Assembly (NCBI GenBank): GCA_021613335.1
Contig: JAJTWR010000055.1
Span: 317,501-381,500 of the forward strand
Direction: 5' to 3'
Length of the DNA: 64,000 bases
From: Whitmania pigra
Taxonomy: Eukaryota > Annelida > Clitellata > Hirudinida > Haemopidae
Position 1 is the stretch's first letter, and each line of letters starts with the position of its first letter. Of the stretch, positions 23,601 through 34,896 are shown piece by piece. A program made the translations under genes and the position numbers. Under the pieces are notes generated by a model, which saw only the letters and a list, made by a program, of their open reading frames with translations, was not told the DNA's origin and searched no databases.

Positions 23601-26600
23601 CCATGCTTTTTCACCCAATTTTTGTAAGCCTGTCAGTAAGCAAGAATGACATAAAGAGGTCTTTATGCTGATTTATTTCGATGGTTAAATACCATAAATG
23701 ATGCTCTGACGCCGCCATTGTCCGCAATGTTTTCACCTAGAGTTAGCTCTCCATTTACCTGCAAGCATTTTTTTGTAATATCACTTCAGCCAATGCCAAA
23801 TGGTATAATTACTTAAGTAAAAACTTTTAAACTAACCTTTTCTTGTGTACTTGGAACAACAAAGCTGCTGTACTGATCAACAAAACACCGACTTGCCGCA
23901 CTAAACTTGCTTGCATCCTCTTCTTTCCACCAATTTCTAGAATTCCCATCCTTATCATATTGCTTCCCTAAAATTCGTAACTGGCACAATGAACTATTAA
24001 AAGTACCCGAAAAAGTTACCCGATCAAAAACGCCATACCATGACTATCAAAACCATGAGTTATTTCATGTCCGATGACATATCCAATTCCACCAAAGTTA
24101 ATGCACCTTGATTAAAATTTATCATTTATTTATTTTCATTGAGTAAAATTTTTCTTTTAACTAAACATTTCATGGTAATGTTTTCATTATATTTTTGCAA
24201 AATGAGGATGAAGGTATTATGTATACATGTCTATATATTTGATGTGATAAGTTACATTTGTAAGTATTAGTAAGTTTATAAGTTCTTACATTTGAACATC
24301 AGCCGAAAAAAATGGAAATTGTAATATGCCGGCAGGAAATACTGGAATATTGAATAAAATTAAAGGTTTTATATAAACGTAACTTCAAAAATATCTGTAA
24401 ATAACTTTCCAGTTTAAAGCTTTATGATTTGTCTAGCGATAAATTTATATTTGTGATGTATCTAGCAATAAATTTAAAATTTGTGATTTATCCAGCAATA
24501 AATTTAAATTTACTCATCAAATTCATTTCTGGAGAATAAAATGCATCGACGACAGCAATTTCCACCTCTATCCTTCAAAAATATAATTCTCATTTTTGTT
24601 TTCGAAATATGTATTCATACATTGATTGTTATTCTCATAGTGTTAGGAAGAAGTTATAAAGATCTAAGATACTTAATTTTAATTTAACGGCTACCCACAT
24701 GTGTGCTTTCTTTATCAGTTCTGAAAATTCAGGGGTCTCCAAAGTTCTTTTGCCGAGGGCCATGTAGCTGAATTCCGGAGTCTCGGCGGGTCAAACGTAA
24801 AAAAAATTATACTTACTAATTTATGTTAATTAATTAAAAAGCTATTTATTGTGGGGCTAAGATGAAAATTCAATTTATCAAAAAGACAACAAATGAATAA
24901 CTTTAAACAGGCTAATCCTGATGTCTGAAACAGAGCAGAATTGCAGTCAGAATATCAGAATAGAAAGTAACATGGATTTTCGTTAGTTGCTGATTAATGT
25001 CAGAAACATGAAACTGACGACTTTCTGACATAATCCTATCCAACCGCAGTTCAAAGTGAGCGATTCCGATCATAAGTAAGGCAATTTGTGGCAGCAGGAT
25101 TTCATGTACTTTCTCACACAAATATGCCGTGCCAAAGGCTGAAATGAATTTACGGGCAAACTATTTTAAGTAAACATATTGTCAGATTGATGATATTCGT
25201 AGAATCTCATTTCGAATTTCCTTCTTTGAATTCGTTCTTCAGGATGTCATTGGACCGCAAATCTATAACTTCCGTTTGTAAGTAGAGAGGCAAGTCTTCA
25301 ATGACAGAGTCAAATAGATTTTTGAAGATGTTTATTTAAGAAGAACATGCATCGAGATCAGAGAAACGTCCCTGGAACGATTGGCAATGCTCATGTCAGA
25401 GTTCAGAGGTATTAAGGTTATCATTAACTATGTAGTTTTGGCACATACTTCTTGGCAGATTTTTAAATTTTTACCGTAATCTTTTTTTTGTTTCTTTAAA
25501 GTATGGCTCTGCGGGTCGGATTAGAGATCTTAGAGGGACTTTGGAGATCCCTGGTCTACATCATTACCAGGATTTAATTAAGTTGAAAATTACCGATTTA
25601 TATAATAAATGCCTATAAATAACTAAATGGCTATATCGCTAGAGCCATTGGCGATTGATTATAAAAAAACCCTGGGTAATAATGAATAAAGAATAAACAG
25701 GAATTTACTTTTTGTAATCCACGGCTTGTTTCAGATTAAGGATTTTGTGATGCAATAGCACTTCCTCGACAAGTATATTCAATTCTAAGAAGTTTTTGAA
25801 TTTTATTTCTACCTGTTAAAATGTAGATTATTAATGTAAAGGTGAGGCAGGTCTTACTTTTAGCTTGAAAACTCAACATTAGTTAATTAATGATTATATT
25901 CTCAAACAAACAAATATGATCTCTTCTCACTCTTTCTAACATAATCCGGAAGGGGTCCTCGTGATCATAGTAATCAGGATAACCGGTAATGTTTCGAAGA
26001 TTATTGAGCTGTGCATTATTGAGCTTCAATTTCATAAACTAACCTAACAAATCGATTTGCAATCTTAGGAATTACAAAACCTTTTCAAGTGCATGCGATT
26101 TCGTTTCCACGTGCAGCCAATTGGCATCGTTAATCAAGGTACGCAGGGATCCCATCAGTTCTTCAATTAATTCCAGAATCTAAGGTTGTAAGGATTGGAA
26201 TGTTAGCTTGGAGTTTAGTTCTTTAATTTTCATTTTCTGATCTTTAACTCGACAAAAGACATTATTCTTCATTATTGCAATGCTCGGTGTAGTAAAACGC
26301 GATTACAAAACAATTTCCCGGAAAATAATTATCAATTTAATATCTCTGCTAAGTTATTTCCCGTGTGCAATGGTTAACTGCTAGCAACATTTTGGGTGAA
26401 CGAATCAATGCATTATTATTATTATTATTATTATTGTTGTTACTGTTGTTATTATTATCATTATTAATATTATTATTTATTTAAAGATACGAACGAAGGG
26501 CCGAAGCCTCTAACACGATCGAAAAATAAACTTAAACGCGAAAACTAAGTTCATCATCGCTCGGGCAGATCTAGTTCGAGAAATCGAAAGCGAGGAGAAA

Positions 26601-29600
26601 AAGTTTAATAGGAGGTAATAAATTTTCAAAGTTCTTGGAATCTGAGGTAGGGATTAAGATTTAGTTTACAGATTTCAGAATTAAATAGGTTTGTTGTTGA
26701 GGATTTGACGATATGAGCTGGCAGGGAGTTCCAGGATCGGACAATGCGGTTAGAGAAAAAGTGTTTGGATATTTCACATCGGGATTTTCTTGTCCTGAGT
26801 TTGTGGTTATGGCCTCTGGTCCTAGTGTAAGTTGATCTAATAAGAGTAGTGGAAATGTTGCTGTGGATAAAGCCATTTTGTAGCTTGTAACAGAGAGTGA
26901 GATCGGCCAGTAGTCGACGCTTTTCCAATGTTGGTAGTTTAAGTGTCTTTAGTCTTTGTAGATATGGATACTGGGCAAGTGTGGGAATGGCCTTTGTGTA
27001 CCTTTTTTGAATTTTCTCTATTCTGTCAATGAGTAGTTTTTTATGAGGATTCCAAACGGGAGAGCTGTATTCCAATATTGGTCTAACGTAAGTACAAAAT
27101 GCTTTTTTAAGGATATCTGGGTCTCTAGAGGAAAAAGATGCAAGAATCAATTTGGATATTATGGCTGCTTTCCTGGTGATGTTGTCGATGTGATGGACGA
27201 ATTTGAGGGAGGAATCAATCGGATCGTGCCAACTCTCGACAGTCTGTGGTTATTGATCCAATATTCACATGGGTTGAAATTTTTGTTGTAACCAATCAGC
27301 GAGAGTATCTGACATTTGTCGGGAGCAAGCTGTAATTGCCATTTCTCACTCCATTCTACTATTTTGTCATGAGATCGCTGCAACTGGAGAGAGAAGTGTT
27401 GTAAAGTTTTACATCGTCAGCAAAGAGCTTACAAATGGTGTCGGAGCTTTTGAATATTTCGGCTAGGTCGTTTATATATAGCAAAAATAAGGTTGGCCCG
27501 AGAACACTCCCCTGAGGAACTCCGCTAGTGACAGCAACCTCTTCTGAGATACATCCATTGATGCTCACTTTCTGTGACCTCAAGTATAGAAAATCCTCAA
27601 GCCATCCTTTCACATTGTCACTTACACCATATGTGCATATTTTGAGCATTAGTTTTGTGTGAGACAGAGTCAAAGGCCTTACGGAAGTCCAAGTAGATGA
27701 TGTCTAAATTTTGCTTGTCTTGTATGGCGTCTGTCCATCTTTGAGTGCATTCGAGGATATTTGTGGTGGTTGAACGAGCCGGAATAAAGCCATGTTGGCT
27801 ACAGTCGATAAGCTTATGGTTCAAAAGGTATTGCATTAGGGATTTGTTGATGATTCTTTCCATAGCTCTGCAACATGTTGATGTAATAGATATTGGTATT
27901 CAGTTTTCAGGAGAAGTGGTGGGACCTTTCTTGTGGATGGGTGTTACCAGGGCGACTTTCCAGTCCTGGGGCAATTTATGATCTTTGTAGGATGCGTCGA
28001 AAAGGTGGGATAGTGGAACAGCTAGTGCAGATGCACATTTTTTCAAGAATATGTTTGGAATACCATCCGGCCCGGCTGACAACGATGATTTGAGACCAAG
28101 AAGCCTCGAGTAGACTATATATGGTGTGAACTGAATGTCCGGCATTACAGTAACAGTTTTCAAGGAAGTTCCAGGTTTGTTCCCGTCGTCAATGGTGAAG
28201 ACTGATGAGAAGTAGTTGTTGAAGGCGTTGGCGATCACCGCCGGTTCTCGTGTCAGGGTGCCATCAGAGAGAGCAATCTCTGACATTCCAGACATGTGCA
28301 TTTTTTTTGTTAGCGTACTTGTAGAGTTGGCCAATATTCTTGCTGTTGAGTAGTTGAAGTTCCTGAGATTGGTGGTAAGTCTTTATTGTTGTAGCACAAC
28401 TCTTAGCAAACGTGGAATAAATATTTTTGTTGACATTGCTGTTGTCTTTTCTCCAAGTTCTCCAAAGTTTGGATTTTTCCTTAAGCAGTTTGTTGATGGA
28501 GTGAGGGTATCTGTTTTTGCATTTTTTGTCGAGAAGTGAGAATTTTGGTATAAACAGGTGGATAGCCAGGTCAATTTGCTGCTTGAATTCGTTCCAACAG
28601 CAGTTCACGTCGGGACAGAACTGAAAGATTGCACCCCAATCGATATACGAGAGGTATTCATTAATCATAGCGTAGTTTCCTTTCTTAAAGTTATAAGATG
28701 ATGGTAATGATTGTCGGTGTTTGGGTAAGTTGAGAGTGTTAGGTCTGAGAACAATGACATTGTGGTCACTGGTTGAGATGGGGCATTGCACCTCGATGTT
28801 TGATATAAACTGAGAGTCATTTGAAAAGACAAGATCCAGGATGTTATCATGTCGTGTGGAAGATGTTACAAATTGATGGAAGCCACAGTTGTTGAAGAAT
28901 TCAAAAAAAAGTCTGTAGATGCTGTTGTTGGGTGCTGTGTGGTGGGCCCAATTGAAGGCTGGGAGATCGAAATCGCCAAGTAGACAGATAGTGTGCTTAG
29001 TTGAGCAGAGGTGGTATAAGCATTTGATACTTTCACTGGCATAATCCATAGCCTCTAAATCAAATCCTCCCGGACGATAATAAACTATGAGTCTGTAGGT
29101 GGAATGGTTTGCTGAGAGATCAATACAAACAAGTTCTGTGTTGGAAAACTCTTTTGGTATCTCGATTGTTCGATAAGAAAAATAGTCCTTAATGATTAAC
29201 CTAACTCCACCACCCTTTGAATTTCTGTCCCAACGTATCACCTGGTAATTGCGTGGGCAAAACAGTGAGCTGGGGAGGTCAGTATTGAGCCATGTTTCAG
29301 TACAACAAAAAATATCAGGTTCTTCTGCGTTTAAAAACATAAATACTTCATTGAACTTATTGTTGCAACTTCTAAGATTAGTTAAAATCAGCTTATGGAA
29401 AGGGCTGAGTTGTAGTATCCTTCTGAGTTCTAGAAGAACGTTTGGCCAATCTGCGAGCGTACGCCTCTTCAGACTGCAGACGGGTGAGATCAAGATTGAA
29501 GAATACTCCCCTGACTTCGGAGTCTTGTGAGGCGCGAAGGAGTCTGGATGATGAAATTACATCCTTAACCGCCTCAACATTCTCCAATGTAACACAGCTT

Positions 29601-30317
29601 AGCATTGAGATTTTGGCTATCTCTGCCCAGTCGTCTGATTGCAATCACTCGAGGCTTTACAGTCAGGTTGTTTTGGCAGAAATCTCCAAACAGATCAACG
29701 TCCTTGACATTTGGTCGAGGGGGTAGGCCTGAGACAATGATATTGCTGGCTCTACGCTTCTTCTTTTCCCTCTCTCTTTCAAAGTCCAATAATGTCTTTG
29801 TGGCGATCTTTACTGCCTCATTTCTGTCATCGCTCGCCTTTTCTTTAAACTCTGTTTTTTTGTCAATTGAATCCAGCCTCTGCAATACTGGGGCGAGTAC
29901 ATTCTGAAAACACTCGGCCATTGATTTGGTTACCTGTGTCATCATGTTCTGAAAAGTCTTTGTCAGTAGCTCCATTGATTTGCTGAAACACTCGTTAAGC
30001 TTTTCGGTGACCGAAAGCATTATCTTTTCATTCATTAGGGTCAGTTTTACACACAGTGAGTCCGTCATTTCTACGAGAACGTCTCGCATATTGACTTTAA
30101 AATTAGCCGAAAAGAAGCAATAAGTCACTACGATAAGTTCCAAGAACGTTTCTTTTGAAATTATCAACGTTAGAATAGTTTAAGTTCGTTTATTTTAGCC
30201 AACAGTCGGACGTGTTGTTTACCCGAGCGATATTTCGCATTAGTTTCAAAACTCGTTCGTATCTTTAAATAAAAATAAAATATTATTATTATCATTATCG
30301 TTATCGTATTCATTATC

Positions 30318-30357
<40 letters not shown>

Positions 30358-33300
30358 TCATTATTAATATTATTATTATTATTATATTATTATTATTATT
30401 ATTATTGATTACGGAATACCTAAGGTACACAAAGTACCGGCTAAATAAAAATGCAAAAACAAATATCAAGTATGCTGGGGGACAGTTATTTACTCAATTT
30501 TTATTAATTAATTTTTTAATTTTGCAATTCACAAAATTCACAGCATTAGAAAGTAATAGTTTAACGGAATAAAACAATAATTATTTTTAATTAAACTAAA
30601 AACTTGAACATCATAACCTTGTCTTTGTCTGATCGACTGAAGTGTTGTTTGACGTACAAAGCCCCCAGTAGCACGTACATGCGTGTCTTCATTTGGAGGA
30701 TGCAACTCGTCCAACGTGCTGGCGCTTCGTTGATGCCCTCTGTAATCTGATCAATATCGAACTTACAGAACAATAAAGTTTCATTAGTTTAGTTGTATTT
30801 TAGGACAAAAATAGATAATTTGCACGCGTTCATTGCACTGGTCAATAATTAATCTTCCAACCGAGAGAAATTTAGTTTCGAGAAATTGAAAACTGTGTGG
30901 CATTGCCGCAGAAAATGATATGATCAATTTCCACATCAAATAATTAAACACAGTCCTGAAAAACATATTCAATATCACAAATGTTTTGGAAACACATTAA
31001 AAAAACATTAACTACCTACCTTTTGGAAGTAGAACTTAGAACTTTTGCTAGATTATCAAAGTAGGGCCTATCGTTTATGCCCATTGGTTTGAAGCCTTTA
31101 GCAACGCGAGGATGAAACAACTGACTGAAGAAGCTTTCAAAATTTAAACTCTGTCGACAGCGAATTGAAATGTACGAAATTAAATTTAAGTCGGAGCATT
31201 ATTTCTCACTTCAGTTTGAACCTCAAATTTTATAATCTACAATGGTTTACATGTCTCAAACAGTTTTAAATCGCTTCCACGAAAATGAACAATAATAACA
31301 CGTTCAATAAATACCTAGAAAACGCATTAATTAAATTAACCTCTCACCTTAGCAAAAGTCTTTGCAAGGTAATTTTCAGTGTCGTTAGTTTGAATTTGTA
31401 GTACTCTCTTTTGAGGCGGTATAATTATCTGAATATTTCAATGAGTCATTTATCGGAATATTGAAACAATTCAATTTCGTAAGGATTAGTTATTAAATTA
31501 TATCCCGTAACCCTCTTTTCAGAAGGTGTCATTGTAGCTTGGCGTTTCTAAACGTCTATGCCACATTGCAGCAGTTCCAAGCTTGCATCCATACTTAGAG
31601 ATGACTTAAAGATTTTAATGAATCTTTAAAAGTAATTAATAGAATTAATCTTTAATAGTTTGAGATACTTGTCTTAAAGATTAAAATCAAATTGCTCTGA
31701 GGTCCGGATGGGACAAAGCAACCCGAGGGCCGCGTCATCAGGAACAAATATTCAAGTATAGTTTTAAAAAAATAGAAATTTAACATTTACCAATAAAATT
31801 TCTAAAATTTTCAAAATAACCCCGGCCAAAGTTTTTTCGAATTCGATCAAATCTTTCACGTCTTTATTGAGTTCTTCTAAAAAGACTGAGTTCTTAGAAA
31901 GGAGTTTAGCGGTATTTTTAATGTAATTAGTCAGGGCTCTGATCATGTGCTTCTGGGCGGAATTTTCGTAAAAATCTTTTGGAAAGGTTATTCTGCCTTG
32001 TTCTACCTAAAAGTTCAACTGCATTTGTAAATTGTTCGTTTAAGCATAGAGAAAACATTTTGGCAACCATTTATGTACGGCACCTTTGCGCTTACTCTGT
32101 GAGTTCACAAAAGAACTAAAAATCTTTAATAAATTTGTATCTATATTATTTTTTAGTTTACATTTATTATAGTTTTCCAAGTTAATAATATATTTTGCCA
32201 CGCACTAGTTTACAATTTATTTTCGTTGAGCTGGCTTTGCCTTTATGAAATTTCATGGAGATTTTCATGTAAATTCTCTTCAATAAATTAAGCAAGGCAA
32301 TCCTAATGTGGAAACACAATGTCTTTATTAGACTTGATAGAAATAGCTAGATGTCAGACCGCTATTTGTATAGTTAGATTGCATGATGGTAACTTAGTCC
32401 AAGTTTTAGTGACTTCTTAATTAAGAATTGCTCAACTGTTGCTTCGAAAAACCTCTAAATAACAATAATATATAACGATTATAGTTAATATAATATTATT
32501 ATTTTATTATATTTTTATTAATAGTTATATAATAATATTAACTATAATCGTTATATAATAATGTTAACTATAATCGTTATATATTATAATATATTATATT
32601 ACTATTAATAATATTAATTTGTAATGCGCCATGCGCATAACGTCAGACTGATTAAAAAAACTTACTGTCGGCACTTTAACCGTGGAATTACGGGGATCAA
32701 GGCCGATGCTAAACTTAATCAGTACTTTCGCTCCAATTTTTATTAAACGTCCCAATGTGGACCCCAATTCCAAGTTATCACCATTCCATGATTTTGTTAT
32801 CATAGGCCAGCCACCGAATTCCTTTAACAAGTTCAACATAGGTTTCAAGTCATCTTTTTCGATGGCATCTGAAACCACGAAATAAGAGCTCTAATAAATT
32901 CATCGGTCAGGTTGGAAACGATGAAACAGCAATTTGTGAACATTTTAACAACGTGTAAGATTGTCGAGTGAATTCTAAAGCTATCAAGAAATTGCTTGAG
33001 ATTGCCTATAAATCTGACCTAAACATCAATGCAGTCCAATTAAAAGCTAAGACAATAAATATTCTACTAACCTAAATCCATGCAGGTACTGAAATACTGT
33101 TTAAGAAGTATCTCGTACTTGGGTGAGTCTTCTTTATAAGGTTCCAACAATGCAGCTGAATAAATGCTTGAATTTCAATCATTTTGAATTGAAAGTAAAT
33201 GAAGATATCAAGAACTTAACACCTCTAAGCTTGTCGTCCACTTCATCGGTTAAAGTTGTAAAGGTGCTAACACTGGTTACCTCGTCAGGTATGATGGTCT

Positions 33301-34366
33301 CTTCGATAAATTTTCCACAGGCGAACTCATAAAAATCAATGCAGGGATGGGTAGAAATGTTCATGTGGTAATAAAAGTTTGAAACTGAATATGAAAGTAA
33401 AGATGACACTATTTAAATTATTATTTAAGATTATTTTTAATCTTGATAACTATATTTAAATCGCTTTTAAATGTCACCAGTTATTAGTTTAAAATAGCAG
33501 TTTTCGTATTTTATTAATAGAAATTTAACCTGCTGAAATGCAAGCTAGGCTATCGCAAGAATGAGTAGGAACATTTTCTTTGGCTTTAAATTAATAACGA
33601 ATTAAGTTAACTGACCTTTTCTCAGCTGTTACTATAAGCTTACTATAACTTGAATTAGTAAATGTTAGCATTATTTTAAATGTTAACTTTTAAATATTAA
33701 ATATAAACATTATTTTAAATATTAAATATAAACATTATTTTAAATATTAATATGCAACATGCGACTAAGTCACCAAATCTTTGCAAACATATAATTGTTA
33801 AATTAGTCTCACCTTTCATCAAGTAACCAATTACCGTAATTAAACCCACATCAGACAACAGCAAAGACACTGTAGCCAAAATCAGCACGATCTCCAAAGT
33901 CGTGCTAAAATTTATTTAACTTTAATCAACTATAATACATGACAATTACGTTTAATAATCAATTATTTCGCCATATACTCATTTCTTGTAAATCGAACAA
34001 AAAATCTCTCCTTCTACATTAACATTTTAAACTCCTTATTGGAGCATCTATTAATTTTATTTTAGACGTCACTGCTGACAAATTACGCAAACGGCGATTT
34101 AAATATCAGTGAACATGTAAAAATATCAATCACCTAATCATGACTTATTCGTATTATCTATTTATTGGAAAATCTTTGAAAACTCCTTGATAGCTAATAT
34201 TGCACGTTAAACTTATACTGTTTTATATCGTACAGTTGTTAATGTCTATATACTTCGCGTCAATTTTAAGATGATGACACATAAATGACCAAATACGTGT
34301 ATATGATAAGCAAGCTCGCTTTTTGCCTTACGTTTCACAACAAAAAAAAACAACTCACAGCACCAT
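20610..34366 (-). CDS. NEP-B: neprilysin-like M13 peptidase in block A, 22 exons with two LINE-invaded introns
   Basis: A membrane-anchored M13 zinc peptidase, the block A sister of NEP-D. Exons (last to first): 20610-20709, 21441-21517, 23534-23629, 23693-23758, 23837-23967, 24039-24106, 24290-24341, 24514-24572, 25709-25812, 25931-26008, 26081-26179, 30618-30746, 30862-30955, 31020-31150, 31348-31428, 31821-32006, 32666-32868, 33072-33155, 33223-33384, 33530-33583, 33813-33904, 34359-34366. They sum to 2154 bases (717 aa). It shows a short cytosolic N-terminus, a helix of about 20 residues rich in Leu and Ile, [17 protein letters not shown] 552-556, ENIAD 614-618, HTPSRFR 679-685 and CRLW at the end. 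NAxY is DAFY. Despite an R2-type LINE (intron 21518-23533), a hAT remnant (24573-25708) and a CR1-like LINE (26180-30617), every exon stays open. Efficient splicing of the enlarged introns is inferred, not shown. Confidence 0.87.
20915..20990. other. Short sequence shared with 45777-45852 (misplaced fragment)
   Basis: About 75 bases in the last intron of NEP-B match block B near 45777, in front of the CAP gene. They do not match the equivalent intron of NEP-D (about 48345-48400), which has an unrelated 50-base stretch there. It looks like a templated insertion or a patch of gene conversion. Confidence 0.6.
21655..23470 (+). mobile_element. 5'-truncated R2-type LINE in NEP-B intron
   Basis: This is absent from the same intron of NEP-D, which reads straight through at about 48980. 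The insertion is flanked by CAAT on both sides (21651-21654 and 23471-23474). Plus-strand fragments give the post-RT region (21653-21952 and 21939-22277), a CCHC knuckle [17 protein letters not shown] (22284-22556), and an endonuclease with PDVV...[11 protein letters not shown]...KYSEL (22583-22936). The latter is the PD-(D/E)XK-type domain of the R2-like group. Frames are broken between segments, so it is inactive. A 3' untranslated part of about 500 bases matches the copy in NEP-A. It lies antisense to its host gene. Confidence 0.85.
24730..25553 (-). mobile_element. hAT element remnant in NEP-B intron (copy A)
   Basis: Terminal inverted repeats read CAGGGGTCTCCAAAGT at the left and, inverted, CAGGGATCTCCAAAGT at the right (15 of 16). 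The minus strand carries a decayed hAT transposase C-terminus with [17 protein letters not shown], matching the dimerisation region of ZBED/GTF2IRD2-like transposases. No 8-bp target duplication is visible. The same element sits at 51299-52121, so it entered before the segmental duplication. Confidence 0.75.
26626..29493 (-). pseudogene. LINE ORF2: APE endonuclease and reverse transcriptase, frameshifted
   Basis: The endonuclease part (28264-29493, 409 codons) is long and open. It contains [34 protein letters not shown] and STSDHNVI, the usual APE-type motif order, with GDFD in place of the common GDFN. The reverse transcriptase continues in several frames: a fingers region with [13 protein letters not shown] (27900-28334), [13 protein letters not shown] (27618-27863), [20 protein letters not shown] and a LFADD box (27359-27673). 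A thumb and C-terminal region with [15 protein letters not shown] follows (26626-27150). At least three frame changes make it non-functional. The type is CR1/Jockey-like. Confidence 0.88.
29393..30167 (-). pseudogene. LINE ORF1 (nucleic-acid-binding protein), frameshifted
   Basis: The first part (29574-30167) has a Met/Leu/Gln-rich, probably coiled-coil N-terminus. It is followed by [14 protein letters not shown] and VIAIRRLGR, typical of ORF1p-like proteins of CR1/L2-type LINEs. The reading frame then shifts to 29393-29644, which continues with [20 protein letters not shown] and [13 protein letters not shown], the family's usual C-terminal pattern. One frame break separates the halves, so the gene is dead. 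Confidence 0.75.
30280..30412. repeat. ATT microsatellite, right flank of the CR1-like LINE
   Basis: ATT/ATC repeats. Positions 30351-30375 duplicate 26451-26475 on the other side of the LINE, so part of this is target-site duplication. Confidence 0.8.
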
Positions 34367-34896
34367 TACTCCAAAGACTCTTTGAAATAACTTTGAATGA
34401 AATGTAATGTTGGCAACTAAAATTGATCCTTAACTGATGCTTCAAAGATATTCTTGTATTGAAACCTTACAATGAATTTAAACAAACATCACCGTAAAAG
34501 ATGGAGAAATAAAATATCTAAGACTGTAAATTCGTTTAAAAAATACAAACGAAGAACCCCACAATTATTAACGAGGCCGGAAGCAAAATGAAGCCTGCAA
34601 TTCGAAAATTCGACCAATCAGAATGGAGACGCCAGCGATTTCAAAATTTAACGGAATTTTACAGTTGAAAATCAAAATAGTCAAAATAATCAAAAATCCT
34701 AAGTCAAAAAAAAAAGATAATTTAATTAAATATTGTCGTTTAATAACTGTCATTTGAAAATTTTTCTGTAAATAATTTTAGGGAAAATAAGTAAGAAAAA
34801 CTTACGAAGTAACTTATGTTAAATTAAAATAATTAAAGTTAAATTGAATCAGAAATTAGCAAGAATTAGAGAGATCAGTCATAATGACGACTTTCT

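Larger units (their letters stand above)
26476..30273 (-). mobile_element. CR1-like LINE with 21-bp inverted ends, inserted in an ATT microsatellite
   Basis: This is absent from block B, where the microsatellite at 52978-53046 is uninterrupted. The minus-strand order is ORF1, then ORF2 with APE endonuclease and reverse transcriptase, all interrupted by frameshifts. Both ends carry the same 21 bases in inverted orientation (26476-26496 and 30253-30273; core AAAGATACGAACGA). At least 25 bases of microsatellite are duplicated on either side (26451-26475 and 30351-30375), consistent with a target-site duplication. The element has the same orientation as NEP-B. Confidence 0.88.

Noticed and set aside
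24722..25561. 8-bp target duplication for the shared hAT element
   Set aside because: The flanks TGAAAATT and GTCTACAT do not match in either block, so I report the inverted ends only.
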